DNA of 64,000 nucleotides from Actinophytocola sp963840275 (GTDB taxonomy: Bacteria > Actinomycetota > Actinomycetes > Mycobacteriales > Pseudonocardiaceae): NCBI GenBank assembly GCA_963840275.1, contig CAWIYK010000004.1:1-64000 (forward strand), written 5' to 3'. Shown piece by piece: positions 50,611 through 59,941 of this stretch. The position numbers were made by a program, and so were the translations under genes. The notes below the pieces were generated by a model. It ran no database searches. It was not told where the DNA came from and worked only from the letters and a program-made list of their open reading frames with translations. Within the stretch, counting starts at the first letter, position 1. The number at the start of each line of letters is the position of its first letter.

Positions 50611-51893
50611 TCAGGTGGACAGGCTCGCTACCAGCAACAACGCGACCGAGACCAGCCCGGACAGGTGGATTCCCGACACGAACGCCCGCGCGTTCGACGC
50701 GGTCCCCGCGACGGCCCCGAACGCCGCGATGCCGATGGCGCCGCCCGCCTGCCGTGCGGTGTTGTTGACCCCGGAGGCGAGCCCGGACCGGTCGGCGGGC
50801 GCGGCCGCGACCGAGGCGGCGACCACGGCCGGGGTGAGCACGCCGAGTCCGCAGCCCCAGAGGAGCAACGCGGGCAGCAGTGTCAGGTAGGACGAGTCGG
50901 TCCGCAGTCCGGTCAGCAGCGCGATCCCGCCCGCGACGAGGACGGCGCCGGTCGCGACCACCGGTCGGGCACCGACCCTGCCGAGTCGGCCGGTGAACGG
51001 CGCGAGGATCGTCAACGGCAGGAACAGCGGCAGCAGCGCGGCGCCGGCCGCCAGCGCGGAGCGGTCCTGCACGGTCTGCAGATACTGGGTGACCAGGAAC
51101 AACAGTCCGAGCGTGCACAGGTTCATCACGCCCGGCGACCGCGTTCGCCACCGAGAACGCCGGCCTGCGGAACAGGTGCAGCGGCAGCATCGGGTCCGGC
51201 GCCAGCCGCTCGGCGAGGACGAACGCGCCGAGCAGCACGACGGCCGCGATCCCGGCCGCCGGCGCACGGTCGATGACCGCGAACGTGGCCGCGGCCAGCG
51301 TCGCGGCGCCGAAGGCGGCGCCCGGCCAGTCGACCCGGCGCGTGGCCGTGCGTTCGCCGGCAGGCACGACTCTCGTCGTGACCACGGCCGCACCACGACG
51401 ATCGGCACGTTGAGCAGGAACACCGCGCGCCAGCCAAGCGAGTCGACCAGCAGCGGTCCGGCGGGGAGCGCGGCGCTGCCGACGCTCGCCCAGACGCCGA
51501 TGGCGCGGGCCTGCTGCGTCCGGTCCGCGAACCTGTCGGTGATGATCGCGAGGGTGCCCGGCAGCAGCAGGGCGGCGCCGACGCCCTGTGCGAACCGCGC
51601 GCCGACGAGCCAGCCGACGTCAGGTGCCGAGCCCGCAGGCGAGTGAGGCGACACCGAACACTCAATCCGGTGATGACGACACTTCTGTGTCCACGGACGT
51701 CACCCACCGTGCCGCCGACGAGCAGCAGGCCGGCGAGCGCGAGGGCGTAGCCGTCGACCACCCACTGCATGCCGCCGGCACCGGCGTCGAGGCCCGCGCC
51801 GATGTCGGGCAGGGCCACGTTGACGACCGTGACGTCCAGCAACACGAGGAAGTAGCCGACGCACATCACGACCAGCAGTGGCGACCGGATCAT
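50611..51893 (-). pseudogene. DHA2 (EmrB/QacA) MFS drug exporter, frame-broken
   Basis: Stitched frames give a 14-helix DHA2-type exporter of about 428 codons: FLVLLDVTVVNVALPDIG (motif D1), ALLLPGTLAIITDRF, LGWRAVFLLNVPI (motif C-like), and a C-terminal half ending GIHLSGLVSVALLLVASL. At least four frame changes occur near 51657, 51627, 51385 and 51132. Only about 430 residues are covered, short for 14 helices, so a deletion in the C-terminal half is also possible. It is either a decayed gene or a low-quality stretch. Confidence 0.7.
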
Positions 51894-51937
51894 GACCGCC
51901 AGTCTCACCCGGCGACGGTTCGGTCGCCGCCGACGTG

Positions 51938-52666
51938 TCACCCGAGTGCGACGCGCAAGGAGTCGAGGTGTCGCTCGATGTAGTCGGCGGCGGGACCCCA
52001 GTGGTCGGCGTGGCCCTCCTGGCGGAGGCGGGCCCACGGCTCCTGCGTCGACGTGCGCAGGAGGTCGTACATGCCACGGGTGTGGGCGGCCGCCATGGCC
52101 GGGAGCTCGGCGCGTTGCTCCTGGTCGAGGCGGTAGCCGTCGGCGAGGGCACGCAGGCGGGGACCGTCGACGGCGGGGTCGCCACCGGCGTGCAGCGGCA
52201 CGAAGCCGTGTGCGGCGTAGCCGAGGTCCCAGAGCCGGGAGCCGGGTCCGGCGCCGTCCCAGTCGATGAACACCCAGCGGTCCCCCTCGCCGCGGACGAG
52301 GTTCCACGGCGCGAGGTCGTGGTGGCAGACGAGGTCATCGCGGTCGGGTGGGATCACGACCTCCCAGCTGGCGTCGGCCGGCGGCCGGAAGTCGGCGATG
52401 GCGTCGTGGAGGTCGCGGATCAGGCGCCCGACGCGGCGCAGCTCGGCGGGCGTGGCGGGGAGGTCGTCGAGGGTGCCGGGCACGTACTCGAGGACCTGAC
52501 GGTTCTGGTCGTCGCGGCCGAGGTGGCGGGGCGCGCCGGGGAAGTCGGCGAGATGGGACAGCAGCGCCTCGACGGCCGGCGTGGCTCGGGTGACCGGTTT
52601 GCGGACCGTGCCGTCGACCAACATGACGGCCTCAGCAACGTTCCCACCCGGGAGTTTCTGCTCCAT
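51938..52666 (-). CDS. Phosphotransferase (APH family)
   Basis: This 242-residue kinase has the full APH motifs: CHHDLAPWNLV (Brenner loop, Asp catalytic) and WVFIDWDGAG (metal Asp), with VLEYVPGTLDDLP hinge. Such short APH proteins phosphorylate antibiotics or sugars; no substrate can be named. It starts ATG at 52666 and is 45 nt from the MFS gene, so the pair may have served export and modification of one compound. Confidence 0.85.
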   Translation of the reverse strand: MEQKLPGGNVAEAVMLVDGTVRKPVTRATPAVEALLSHLADFPGAPRHLGRDDQNRQVLEYVPGTLDDLPATPAELRRVGRLIRDLHDAIADFRPPADASWEVVIPPDRDDLVCHHDLAPWNLVRGEGDRWVFIDWDGAGPGSRLWDLGYAAHGFVPLHAGGDPAVDGPRLRALADGYRLDQEQRAELPAMAAAHTRGMYDLLRTSTQEPWARLRQEGHADHWGPAADYIERHLDSLRVALG

Positions 52667-52674
52667 TCCGGAAA

Positions 52675-52697
52675 TTGTCGTACCCCCGCGCTACCGT
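52675..52697 (+). promoter_or_regulatory. PafBC-like promoter with TTGTCGTAC -35
   Basis: TTGTCGTAC (52675-52683), 8-nt spacer, TACCGT (52692-52697), and ATG 6 nt later. The -35 differs from TGTCGGTG at three bases but spacing is identical to the other sites. Confidence 0.45.
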
Positions 52698-52703
52698 CTT
52701 TCC

Positions 52704-52766
52704 ATGTTCACCACCCGGCTCGTGATCACCGGTCGATTACCGGCGTGCCGCCGACTGGACGGCTAG
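52704..52766 (+). other. 20-codon ORF behind a damage-type promoter
   Basis: ATG-MFTTRLVITGRLPACR...stop is placed at the leaderless distance from the promoter and overlaps the end of the D-amino-acid oxidase gene. It may be the stub of a truncated gene or a small peptide; there is no conservation evidence. Confidence 0.25.
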
Positions 52767-53702
52767 CTCCACCGCTTCCCGTGCGCAGCCCCACGACAGG
52801 CTGACGCCGGTACCGCCGTGTCCGTAGTTGTGCACACACCATGCGCTGCCGAGCTGTTCGGCTGCCACCCGCACCGCCGAGCGGGCCGGCCGCAGCCCGG
52901 TGACGACGTCGAGCACCTCGGCGTCGCGCAGGCGTGGCTCGACAGCGCGGACGCGGGTGAGGATCCGGTCGGTCACGTCGGGGTCGGGGTTGCGGTCCCA
53001 GCGGTCGGGCACCGTGATGCCGCCGCACACGACGCGGTCGCGGTGTGGGAAGTAGCTGGTCCACTCGTCGCCGGTGGTGAGCTCCATGAAGAGCTCGTCG
53101 AGCCCGGGGTTGGCGAGCATGACGTGCTGGCCGAACACCGGGCGGACCTCGGTGTCGCCGACGAGGTCGCGGGCGCCGAGACCCGTGCAGTTGACGACGA
53201 CGGGGGCGGCGGTGGCGGCCTCGGCCAGTGACCGGACGGTGCGCGACTCGATCTCGACGCCCGCTTTCGCGAGGCGGGCGACGAGGTGGTCGAGGTACCG
53301 ACTCATGTCGACGAGGGGCATGGTCGCGCGAAATCCGCTGGCGAAGCCGTCGGGCAGGTCCTCCGGTGGGCAGGGTCGGAGGTCCGGGATCGAGCGTGCC
53401 TGGGGTGGCGTGTCGCCGGTGGCGGGCATGGCACTGACGGTGAGGGCCGGCGCCATACGGACACCGGTGCCGGGGTCCTCGGCGAGCGCGGTGAAGTCGA
53501 CGAGGGAGCGGTTGGTCCACGCCATGGTCTTGGCCATGGGTTCGAGGAAGGAGGGACCCCAGAGCGCGCCGGCGACGGCGGAGGTGGTGGCCCGCGGTGG
53601 TTCCGCGGCCCAGACCTGAACCGCCCAACCGGCCTCGACAAGGCAGATCGCGGTGGTCAGGCCGCTGACTCCGGCTCCGATGACGACGGCGTCGTTGGTC
53701 AT
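52737..53702 (-). CDS. D-amino-acid oxidase (FAD-dependent)
   Basis: The 321-residue flavoprotein deaminates D-amino acids to keto acids and H2O2. The FAD Rossmann loop VIGAGVSGLTTAICL is at residues 7-21; NCTGLGARDLVGD, RDRVVCGGI and the C-terminal HNYGHGGTGVSLSWG (DAAO signature) are present. ATG at 53702 lies 6 nt after TATCGT, suggesting a leaderless mRNA. Longer upstream codons are not family-like. Confidence 0.92.
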   Translation of the reverse strand: MTNDAVVIGAGVSGLTTAICLVEAGWAVQVWAAEPPRATTSAVAGALWGPSFLEPMAKTMAWTNRSLVDFTALAEDPGTGVRMAPALTVSAMPATGDTPPQARSIPDLRPCPPEDLPDGFASGFRATMPLVDMSRYLDHLVARLAKAGVEIESRTVRSLAEAATAAPVVVNCTGLGARDLVGDTEVRPVFGQHVMLANPGLDELFMELTTGDEWTSYFPHRDRVVCGGITVPDRWDRNPDPDVTDRILTRVRAVEPRLRDAEVLDVVTGLRPARSAVRVAAEQLGSAWCVHNYGHGGTGVSLSWGCAREAVELAVQSAARR

Positions 53703-54348
53703 GAGGTGACGATAGTTGCGCGGCTTGCGGGTCGCGGGGTGGCGCGGCTGGGTGAGGTCGGCGCCGGATTGGAGGTGATGGGTGGTGTGGTTGGCACCCG
53801 GCCGGTTGAGCCGATGACGAGGGTTGTGGCTGAGCGACCTGACCACGCCGTGCTGGTTAAGGCCTGACTTCGGCACGGACTGCGCTGACGTGGTTGGAGC
53901 GTGCGGCTGGGCTGGCAGATGACCGTTGCCGCGGCAGAAGTCGCGCCGGGCGGTCGGCGTGACCGACGGCCCCGACCAGGCTCGTGGGGTAGGTCGCGCG
54001 CTGGCTCGGCCGACCCTGTGTCACCGCTGTGCATGCAGGGCACCCCGCGGGCGAGGTGCGTGTCGGGGCCCCACGGATCGGCCGGCCGTGAGTGGCGGCT
54101 CCGGCGTGACTGAATGGGACTCGGGGCGAGTCGGCGTCCGAGGTCGTTGTCGCGTGGTGCGACCGCGCACCCGACACGGCGGACCTGCGCCACCGCTGTG
54201 CCATGCCGGCACGACACGAAGCAAGTCGCGTGGCGGGCCCCGCATCCAGAACGGCCAGCCGTGGATCGCGTCTGCGCAGCGTGGAGCACCGGCGAGGCTG
54301 CTGCCGGCGCCTCGCCGACGCGGAGTGGATGACCCGTCGGCGAGGCGG
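53703..54348. other. 645-nt non-coding region with diverged direct repeats
   Basis: Frames on both strands look random. Two stretches of about 80 nt around 54015-54095 and 54182-54262 resemble each other (CACCGCTGTGC near their start, GGGCCCC then GGCC(G/A)GCCGTG near their end), so the region probably arose by duplication and drift. Nothing else is supported. Confidence 0.5.
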
Positions 54349-55008
54349 CTAGCTCTGGGCCGCGTCGGTTGGGGGTTCGGGTGGGGCGGTGTACGCGGCC
54401 GTCACGCGGTCGGCGCCTGCCCTTGCCTTGGCCTCGTCGGTGCCGTCGGCGACGTCGGCTTCGTACCAACGTTCGCTGCTCTGGGTCATGAAGTCGATGC
54501 CCTCCGGCGACATCGTCCACGCCGCCGCGTCCTCGGGGACCACGGCGGGCGCGCCAGACAGGTGCTGCGCCAGGCCCATGAGCATCATGTCCCAGCCGAC
54601 CCCGACCGCACCCGGGCCGAACTCCGTCCACAAGGCCTCATCGACATGCGCGATGTGTTCCAGCTCGAACCGGGTCTTGCCCCCGGCCTCGGGAAGCACC
54701 CGCACCTCGATCCAGCTGACCTGGTCGCCCATCTCCCATGTCGCGAAGAAACTCTTCGGCGGGTCGCACCGCTCGATCGTGCCGGAGGCGTTGCCCTCCA
54801 ACTGGTAGCTGCCCCCGAGCTTGAGCTCGCCGGTCACCGGCAGGAACCACCTCGGGATCCGGGACGGGTTGGTGCACGCGTCCCAGACGTCGTCGACACC
54901 CGCGTCGTACGCCTGGCTCACCGTCACGATGCGCGCCTGCCCCGCCTCGAACACGCGGCTGCCCACCTCGCGCCGGACCGCGCTGATCTGCTGGGCGACA
55001 TCGATCAT
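54349..55008 (-). CDS. SRPBCC (AHSA1/START) domain protein
   Basis: The 219-residue protein has the AHSA1-like fold: VSQAYDAGVDDVWDACTNPSRIPRWFLPVTGELKLGGSY region and SGTIERCDPPKSFFATWEM, then VGWDMMLMGLAQHL. These proteins bind hydrophobic ligands and are usually paired with an ArsR regulator, which is missing here. ATG at 55008 has GAGGAGAG upstream. An AT-rich palindromic operator overlaps its promoter. Confidence 0.88.
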   Translation of the reverse strand: MIDVAQQISAVRREVGSRVFEAGQARIVTVSQAYDAGVDDVWDACTNPSRIPRWFLPVTGELKLGGSYQLEGNASGTIERCDPPKSFFATWEMGDQVSWIEVRVLPEAGGKTRFELEHIAHVDEALWTEFGPGAVGVGWDMMLMGLAQHLSGAPAVVPEDAAAWTMSPEGIDFMTQSSERWYEADVADGTDEAKARAGADRVTAAYTAPPEPPTDAAQS

Positions 55009-55043
55009 CGGGCTCTCCTCTTGTCTCATTGGCTGGAGCGGCG

Positions 55044-55074
55044 ACGGTATCAATTGTCACTTATATAAGTCAAT
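55044..55074 (-). promoter_or_regulatory. Promoter with embedded AT-rich operator
   Basis: TTGACT (55068-55073), 18-nt spacer and TACCGT (55044-55049) form a good promoter for the SRPBCC gene. The palindrome ACTTATATAAGT (55059-55070), extended by ATTG/CAAT flanks, overlaps the -35 and spacer. Its AT content is striking in this genome and resembles ArsR-family operators. Confidence 0.65.
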
Positions 55075-55090
55075 GCTAAACGGACGTTGG

Positions 55091-55539
55091 ATGGACGTCA
55101 CCGAGGTCATCGGGTTCGCGACCGGCGCACTGTGTTCTGAACCGCGGGCCTCTACGCCGACTCCGCCCTCCAGATCGTCTACCTCGGCCTCGCCGCCTAC
55201 GGCTGGTGGGCATGGCTCCGCGGCGGCGTCGCGCACACGACGCTGCGGGTCAACCGGACGACACAACAGCGGTGGGTGGCACTGGCGGCCATCGGGACCG
55301 CGGGCACGGCCGTGCTCACCTGGGTGCTGTCCACCAACACCGACTCGACCGTGCCCCTGCCCGACGCGGTCACGACCTACAAGGTCCTCTGGCTCACGGC
55401 CGCCCGCTACGCCGGCTTCCTCGCACTCTGTGTCCTCGGCCTCCGCAACTGGCTCGCCGACTACCGCGCCGCCGCCGGCAGCCCGGCCGGCGCCGCCACC
55501 GGCCAGCCGAGCGGGTCCGGGCCCAGCGCCACCAGCTGA
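55091..55539 (+). pseudogene. pnuC relic with two internal deletions
   Basis: The nicotinamide riboside transporter PnuC is recognisable in pieces: MDVTEVIGFATGALC, then AGLYADSALQIVYLGLAAYG in another frame, STNTDSTVPLPDAVTT, and LWLTAARYAGFLALCVLGLR. The segment between GALC and AGLYAD (about 30 residues with an aromatic helix) and the block between DAVTT and YKVLW (about 40 residues) are missing. Deletions are not single-base, so this is true decay. It runs tail-to-tail into idi. Confidence 0.75.
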
Positions 55540-56033
55540 TCCACCTGCTCCCGACACCACGGCGACACCGCCAGCTCGCCACCGGTCACGAGACTCACGA
55601 ACAGCGGCCACGACATCCAGCCGTACTCGTCGACCTCGAGCGGCGACAGCACCGGCGCGGCGTCGGTGACCGCGCGGAACACCGGACACAGCTCGTTCTC
55701 GACGATCCCGTTCGCCATCACCGCGCGGTACCGGAAGCGCGGCAGCAGCAGGTCGACCTCGGGCGCCGGCAGACCCAGCTCGTCGGACAGCCGCCGCACG
55801 ACGGCGTCGACGAACCCCTCGGCCGGCGCGGGGTGGCCGCAGCAGCTGTTGGTGACCACCCCCGGCCACGTCTTCTTCGCCCTGGCTCGGCGGGTGACCA
55901 GCAGCTCGCCGCGCCCGTTGAACACGTAACACGAGAACGCCAGGTGCAGTGGGGTGTCGTGATGGTGCACGGTCGCCTTGTCCGCGGCGCCGATACCCCG
56001 ACCCTGCTCATCGAGCAGGACGACCTGTTCCAT
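55461..56033 (-). CDS. idi: Isopentenyl-diphosphate isomerase, type I
   Basis: Idi interconverts IPP and DMAPP. The 190-residue Nudix-type protein has the catalytic Cys in TNSCCGHP and catalytic Glu in ENELCPVF, with metal ligands His in VHHHDTPLHLAFS. ATG at 56033 has AAGGAG, which overlaps the ubiA stop, so it is the last gene of the long operon. Its C-terminal codons overlap the pnuC relic. It would supply DMAPP for the UbiA enzyme. Confidence 0.95.
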   Translation of the reverse strand: MEQVVLLDEQGRGIGAADKATVHHHDTPLHLAFSCYVFNGRGELLVTRRARAKKTWPGVVTNSCCGHPAPAEGFVDAVVRRLSDELGLPAPEVDLLLPRFRYRAVMANGIVENELCPVFRAVTDAAPVLSPLEVDEYGWMSWPLFVSLVTGGELAVSPWCREQVDQLVALGPDPLGWPVAAPAGLPAAAR

Positions 56034-56043
56034 CGTGTCTCCT

Positions 56044-57018
56044 TTACCTGTTCGCCAGCACGAACGCCGCCGCGAGCACGGTGCCCCATCCGGTCACCGC
56101 GAGTTGCACGGGCACCAGCTTCGCCCTCAACCGCAGCGATTTCAATGCGGCGTCCACCGACCGGCCACGCACCGCGAGCCACGTGCCCCCGACGTGCAGC
56201 AACGCCCACCCGTACGCGGCCACCAGCGCCACCAGCCCCCACGACGGCTCCCCCATGGCCAGCACCCCGACCGTCAGCGCCACCCCACCGACACCGACCA
56301 TCGCCGTCGCGACGCCGATCGCCCGCGACAGTCCGAGCGCGAGCACCGACGTGCGGATCCCGTACTCCTCGTCCTCGGGCAGGTCCTCGGCCGTGTTCAC
56401 CACGATCACCCCGACCTGGCTCACCCCGAAACCGGCGACGACCAGCAGGATCGGCCAGCCGAGGTCGATCGGGAACGCACGCGCGACGAGCAGCATCGGC
56501 AGCCCGTAGATGATCACGAACAGGGTCGGGATCTGCCAGCCGCCCGCGCCCTTGAGGTGCAGCGGCGGCACCGAGTACTGCCGTGCGAAGTACAGCTCCA
56601 CCACGATCAGCAGCAGGATGTCCCAGTGCCGGGTCGTCACCGCGAGGTATGCGGCGAGCGCCAGGATCGCGGTGCCGGTGACGCGGATCTGCCACCGGAC
56701 GTTCGCGAGCCCCAACCCGTAGACCGCGTCCGACAGCCGAGTCTTGTAGATGGCGTCGACGTCGCGGTCGGCGAGGCAGTTGACCATGTCGCCGAAGTGG
56801 ATGATCAACCGGATCATGACCGCGACCGCGACGAAGGTCGCCGTGCCGAACGCCGCGCCGGAACCGGCGAGCAGCAGCGCCGGCACCAGGATGATGGTCA
56901 TGGTGGTGGGCAGGAACTCGACTCTGCGAATGCGCAGCGAGTACCTGACCGCGTCCCGCATGGACAGGGTGGCGGTCCGGGCCGGTAACGCCCGGCCGAG
57001 GTTGTGTGCGACGCTCAT
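56044..57018 (-). CDS. UbiA-family prenyltransferase
   Basis: The 324-residue membrane protein has about eight helices and two Asp-rich motifs of the UbiA family: NCLADRDVDAIYK and NTAEDLPEDEEYG. It moves a prenyl group onto an aromatic or similar acceptor. ATG at 57018 overlaps the MMPL stop as ATGA. In this operon it suggests a prenylated product; a role in menaquinone or heme synthesis is less likely given the neighbours. Confidence 0.88.
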   Translation of the reverse strand: MSVAHNLGRALPARTATLSMRDAVRYSLRIRRVEFLPTTMTIILVPALLLAGSGAAFGTATFVAVAVMIRLIIHFGDMVNCLADRDVDAIYKTRLSDAVYGLGLANVRWQIRVTGTAILALAAYLAVTTRHWDILLLIVVELYFARQYSVPPLHLKGAGGWQIPTLFVIIYGLPMLLVARAFPIDLGWPILLVVAGFGVSQVGVIVVNTAEDLPEDEEYGIRTSVLALGLSRAIGVATAMVGVGGVALTVGVLAMGEPSWGLVALVAAYGWALLHVGGTWLAVRGRSVDAALKSLRLRAKLVPVQLAVTGWGTVLAAAFVLANR

Positions 57019-59144
57019 CCGACTGTCTCCAGACTTGGGTTCTCCCGGATTCCGTACCGGGCATGGAAAGGACGGAGCGCCCTCGGCGCCCACCAGTTCG
57101 CGTGGCCGAGGATCCGCATGGTCGCGGGTACCAGCAGCAGCCGCACGATCGTCGCGTCGATGGCGATAGCCACCGCCATGCCGACGCCGACCAGCTTGAT
57201 GAACAACACGTCCGAGGTCGCGAACGCGCCGACCACGACGATCAGCAGCAGCGCCGCACTCGTGATGATCCCGCCGGTGCGCTGCATTCCGGCGCTGACC
57301 GCGGCGGTGTTGTCACCGAGCAGGTCGTACTGCTCGCGAATCCGCGACAGCAGGAACACCTCGTAGTCCATGGACAGTCCGAACGCGACCGCCAGCATCA
57401 GTATCGGCTCGTTGACCTCGATGTTCCCGGTCGAGGTGAAGCCGAGCAGGTCGGCGAGATGACCGTCCTGAAAGATCCACACGACCACCCCGTACATCGC
57501 GGACAGACTCACGACGTTCATGAGCACCGCCTTGACGGGCAACAACACCGAGCCGAACGCCAGGAACAGCAACACGAGCGTGGCGACCACGACGAACAGC
57601 GCCATCCACGGCAGCCGCTCCCCCAACACGTCCAGCAGGTCCGCGAACGCCGCGCTGCTCCCGCCGACCAGCACGGTGGCGCCCGCCGGTGGCGGGACCG
57701 TCCTGATCCGGTCCACAAGGGACCGTGCCTCCGGTGCGATCGCCGGCCCGTCGAAGCGGACGGTGATCCTGGTGGTGTCCTCGGCGACGCCCGTGACCTC
57801 GGCGCCCCGCACGCCGGCCACCGTCCGCAGCGAGTCCACATAGGACCCGGTGGGCCGGTCGGACCGGACGAGCACCTCGATCGGATCGGCGACGTTGCCG
57901 GGGAACTCCCTCGTCAGCACCTCCTGCGCCTGTCTGGCCTCCGCCTGCGCCGGCAGCACCCTGGCGTCGACCCAGCCGTAGGTGATCCGCAGGAACGGCA
58001 GGCCGAGCACGACCAGGACCGCAACGGCCGCGGTCGCGACCAGCACCGGCCGCCGCATGACCGCACGGGCCAAGCGCGCGAACCGGTCGCCGGCGGGCCG
58101 TTCGGTGGCCGGTGCCGGCCGTCGCGTGAACAGCTGCCGGTACGACCGCGCCGCCAACCGGTTCCCGCAGACGCCGAGCATCGCGGGCAGCACGGTCAAC
58201 GACAGGGCCGCGGCCAGCAGCACCGCCGCGATCCCGCCGAACCCGATCGACCGCAGGAACACCTGCGGGAAGAACAGCAGCGACGACAACGCCACCGCGA
58301 CCGTCACCGCCGACACCAGCACGGTCCGGCCAGCGGTCGCCATCGTCGCCGCGACCGCGAGCGGCACCGGCCGTCCAGCCGTCAGCTCCTCCCGGAACCG
58401 GCTCACGACCAGCAGGCAGTAGTCGATCGCGAGCCCGAGTCCGAGCAGGGTCACGATGTTCACCGCGAAGATCGACACCTCGGTGAACAGGCCGAGCACG
58501 CGCAACCCGGCCAGCGCCGCGACGATGACCAGGCCACCGACGAGCACCGGCAGGAACGCGGCGGCGACGTTGCGGAAGATCAGCACCAGCAGGACGAGCA
58601 GCACCGACAGGGCGAGCGCCTCCGCCCGTGCGACGTCGGCCTTCACCTGGGCGTTGACCTGGTCGAGCAACGCCACCGGCCCGCCGACCGACGTCGTCAG
58701 GCCAGGTGCGGCGAACCGACCGCGCAGGGTGGCGTAGTTGCGCTGCTTCGCGTCGTCGGAGGACCCGGCGATCCGCACCGCGACGTAGGTGGTGCGCCGG
58801 TCCGCGCCGAGGAACCGCGCGTCTCGCGTGTCCCAGTAGGACGCTACGGAAACGACGGGCAGGGACACGAGCGTGTTCATGACCGCTTGCTCGAACGCGG
58901 GATCCGCCACTTCCCAACGTGAGCTTCGGTACACCACGACGACATCCGCGTCGTCGCTGCCGACCGTCGCCCGCTCCAGCTCCGCGGCGTGCGCGCTCTC
59001 CGAGCCGGGGTCGTTGAAGCCGGCGCTGGACAGCTCGTCGAAAACCTTCTGGCCCCACAGTCCCGCGAGGACCGCGCACAGCACGGTCGCCGCCAGCACC
59101 CGCCAGCGGTGCCGGTACAGCGCGAGACCCAGTGCGCGCAACAT
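57015..59144 (-). CDS. MMPL-family transporter
   Basis: The 709-residue RND/MMPL transporter has twelve helices in two halves, each with a large extracellular domain, and the proton-relay region GLGLAIDYCLLVVSRFREEL and AFGLSMDYEVFLLSRIREQY. MMPL proteins export lipids and amphipathic metabolites. It starts 2 nt after the oxygenase stop and is coupled to ubiA, so it is probably the exporter of the cluster product. Confidence 0.92.
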   Translation of the reverse strand: MLRALGLALYRHRWRVLAATVLCAVLAGLWGQKVFDELSSAGFNDPGSESAHAAELERATVGSDDADVVVVYRSSRWEVADPAFEQAVMNTLVSLPVVSVASYWDTRDARFLGADRRTTYVAVRIAGSSDDAKQRNYATLRGRFAAPGLTTSVGGPVALLDQVNAQVKADVARAEALALSVLLVLLVLIFRNVAAAFLPVLVGGLVIVAALAGLRVLGLFTEVSIFAVNIVTLLGLGLAIDYCLLVVSRFREELTAGRPVPLAVAATMATAGRTVLVSAVTVAVALSSLLFFPQVFLRSIGFGGIAAVLLAAALSLTVLPAMLGVCGNRLAARSYRQLFTRRPAPATERPAGDRFARLARAVMRRPVLVATAAVAVLVVLGLPFLRITYGWVDARVLPAQAEARQAQEVLTREFPGNVADPIEVLVRSDRPTGSYVDSLRTVAGVRGAEVTGVAEDTTRITVRFDGPAIAPEARSLVDRIRTVPPPAGATVLVGGSSAAFADLLDVLGERLPWMALFVVVATLVLLFLAFGSVLLPVKAVLMNVVSLSAMYGVVVWIFQDGHLADLLGFTSTGNIEVNEPILMLAVAFGLSMDYEVFLLSRIREQYDLLGDNTAAVSAGMQRTGGIITSAALLLIVVVGAFATSDVLFIKLVGVGMAVAIAIDATIVRLLLVPATMRILGHANWWAPRALRPFHARYGIRENPSLETVG

Positions 59145-59146
59145 GG

Positions 59147-59941
59147 TCAGATGATCTGGACGCGCTGGAGGTGGCGGGACGAGTCGCCGACGAACGGGCG
59201 CCTGCCGTGGACGAGTGCGTGGTTCTCGACGACCACGATGTCACCCGGCAGCCACGCGTGCGCGTAGCAGAACTCGGGGCGCCACAGGTACTCGCTGAGC
59301 TCCGCGACCAGGCTCGGCCCGTCCGGCGCGCCGTCGACCTCGAGGAACAGCGGGTTCACGTACGACTCGGGGTCGAGCGGCTCGGCGTACCGGAGCACGG
59401 TCTCGCCGCTCTTCGGGTGTGTCGACACGAGCGGGTGGGTGACGTCGCCGCCGTAGTGCGCGAGCTTGTCGGTGCGGTAGGTGATCCGCACGCCGTCCCA
59501 CGCGGCACGCTGCTCGTCGGAGGCTTTCGCGTACGCGGCGACGGTGTCGCAGAACACCGTCTCCCCGCCACCGCCGACGCGGGCGTCGAGGCACTGGAAC
59601 AGGAAGTAGTTCGGCTGGGCGCTGGCGAACGCGCCGTCCCAGTGGAACGGCACCGGGCCGCGGGTGAACAGGTAGTTCTTCGGGTCCTCCTGGACCTCCA
59701 GGTCGAGCACCGCGCCGAAGTCCCAGCGCAGAAGCTCACCCCAACTGTCGCAGTAGGACTCGAACTCGGCGGTCGGCAGCAGCGGAAGTCCGCGCAGGAC
59801 GACCACCTTCGCCTCGTCGGTCCAGCCCGCCAGTGTCTCCGGCGGGATCCGCCGCAGATCCGCGTCCGAAGTGGACGCCGTGACGAGCAACCCGAACGGG
59901 TCCAGTCGGGTGTGCGCGAACTGCTCGACCGAGATGGTCAT
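59147..59941 (-). CDS. PvcB/IsnB-like Fe(II)/2-oxoglutarate oxygenase
   Basis: The 264-residue TauD-fold enzyme resembles PvcB/IsnB, which desaturate or decarboxylate isonitrile amino acids. Shared features are WDFGAVLDL, FHWDGAF (metal His and Asp), YAHAWLPGDIVVVENHALVHGR (distal His) and RHLQRVQI. It starts immediately at the pvcA-like stop (TAG then ATG), the usual pairing. It probably converts the isonitrile acid to a vinyl isonitrile; the exact outcome differs between homologues. Confidence 0.88.
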   Translation of the reverse strand: MTISVEQFAHTRLDPFGLLVTASTSDADLRRIPPETLAGWTDEAKVVVLRGLPLLPTAEFESYCDSWGELLRWDFGAVLDLEVQEDPKNYLFTRGPVPFHWDGAFASAQPNYFLFQCLDARVGGGGETVFCDTVAAYAKASDEQRAAWDGVRITYRTDKLAHYGGDVTHPLVSTHPKSGETVLRYAEPLDPESYVNPLFLEVDGAPDGPSLVAELSEYLWRPEFCYAHAWLPGDIVVVENHALVHGRRPFVGDSSRHLQRVQII

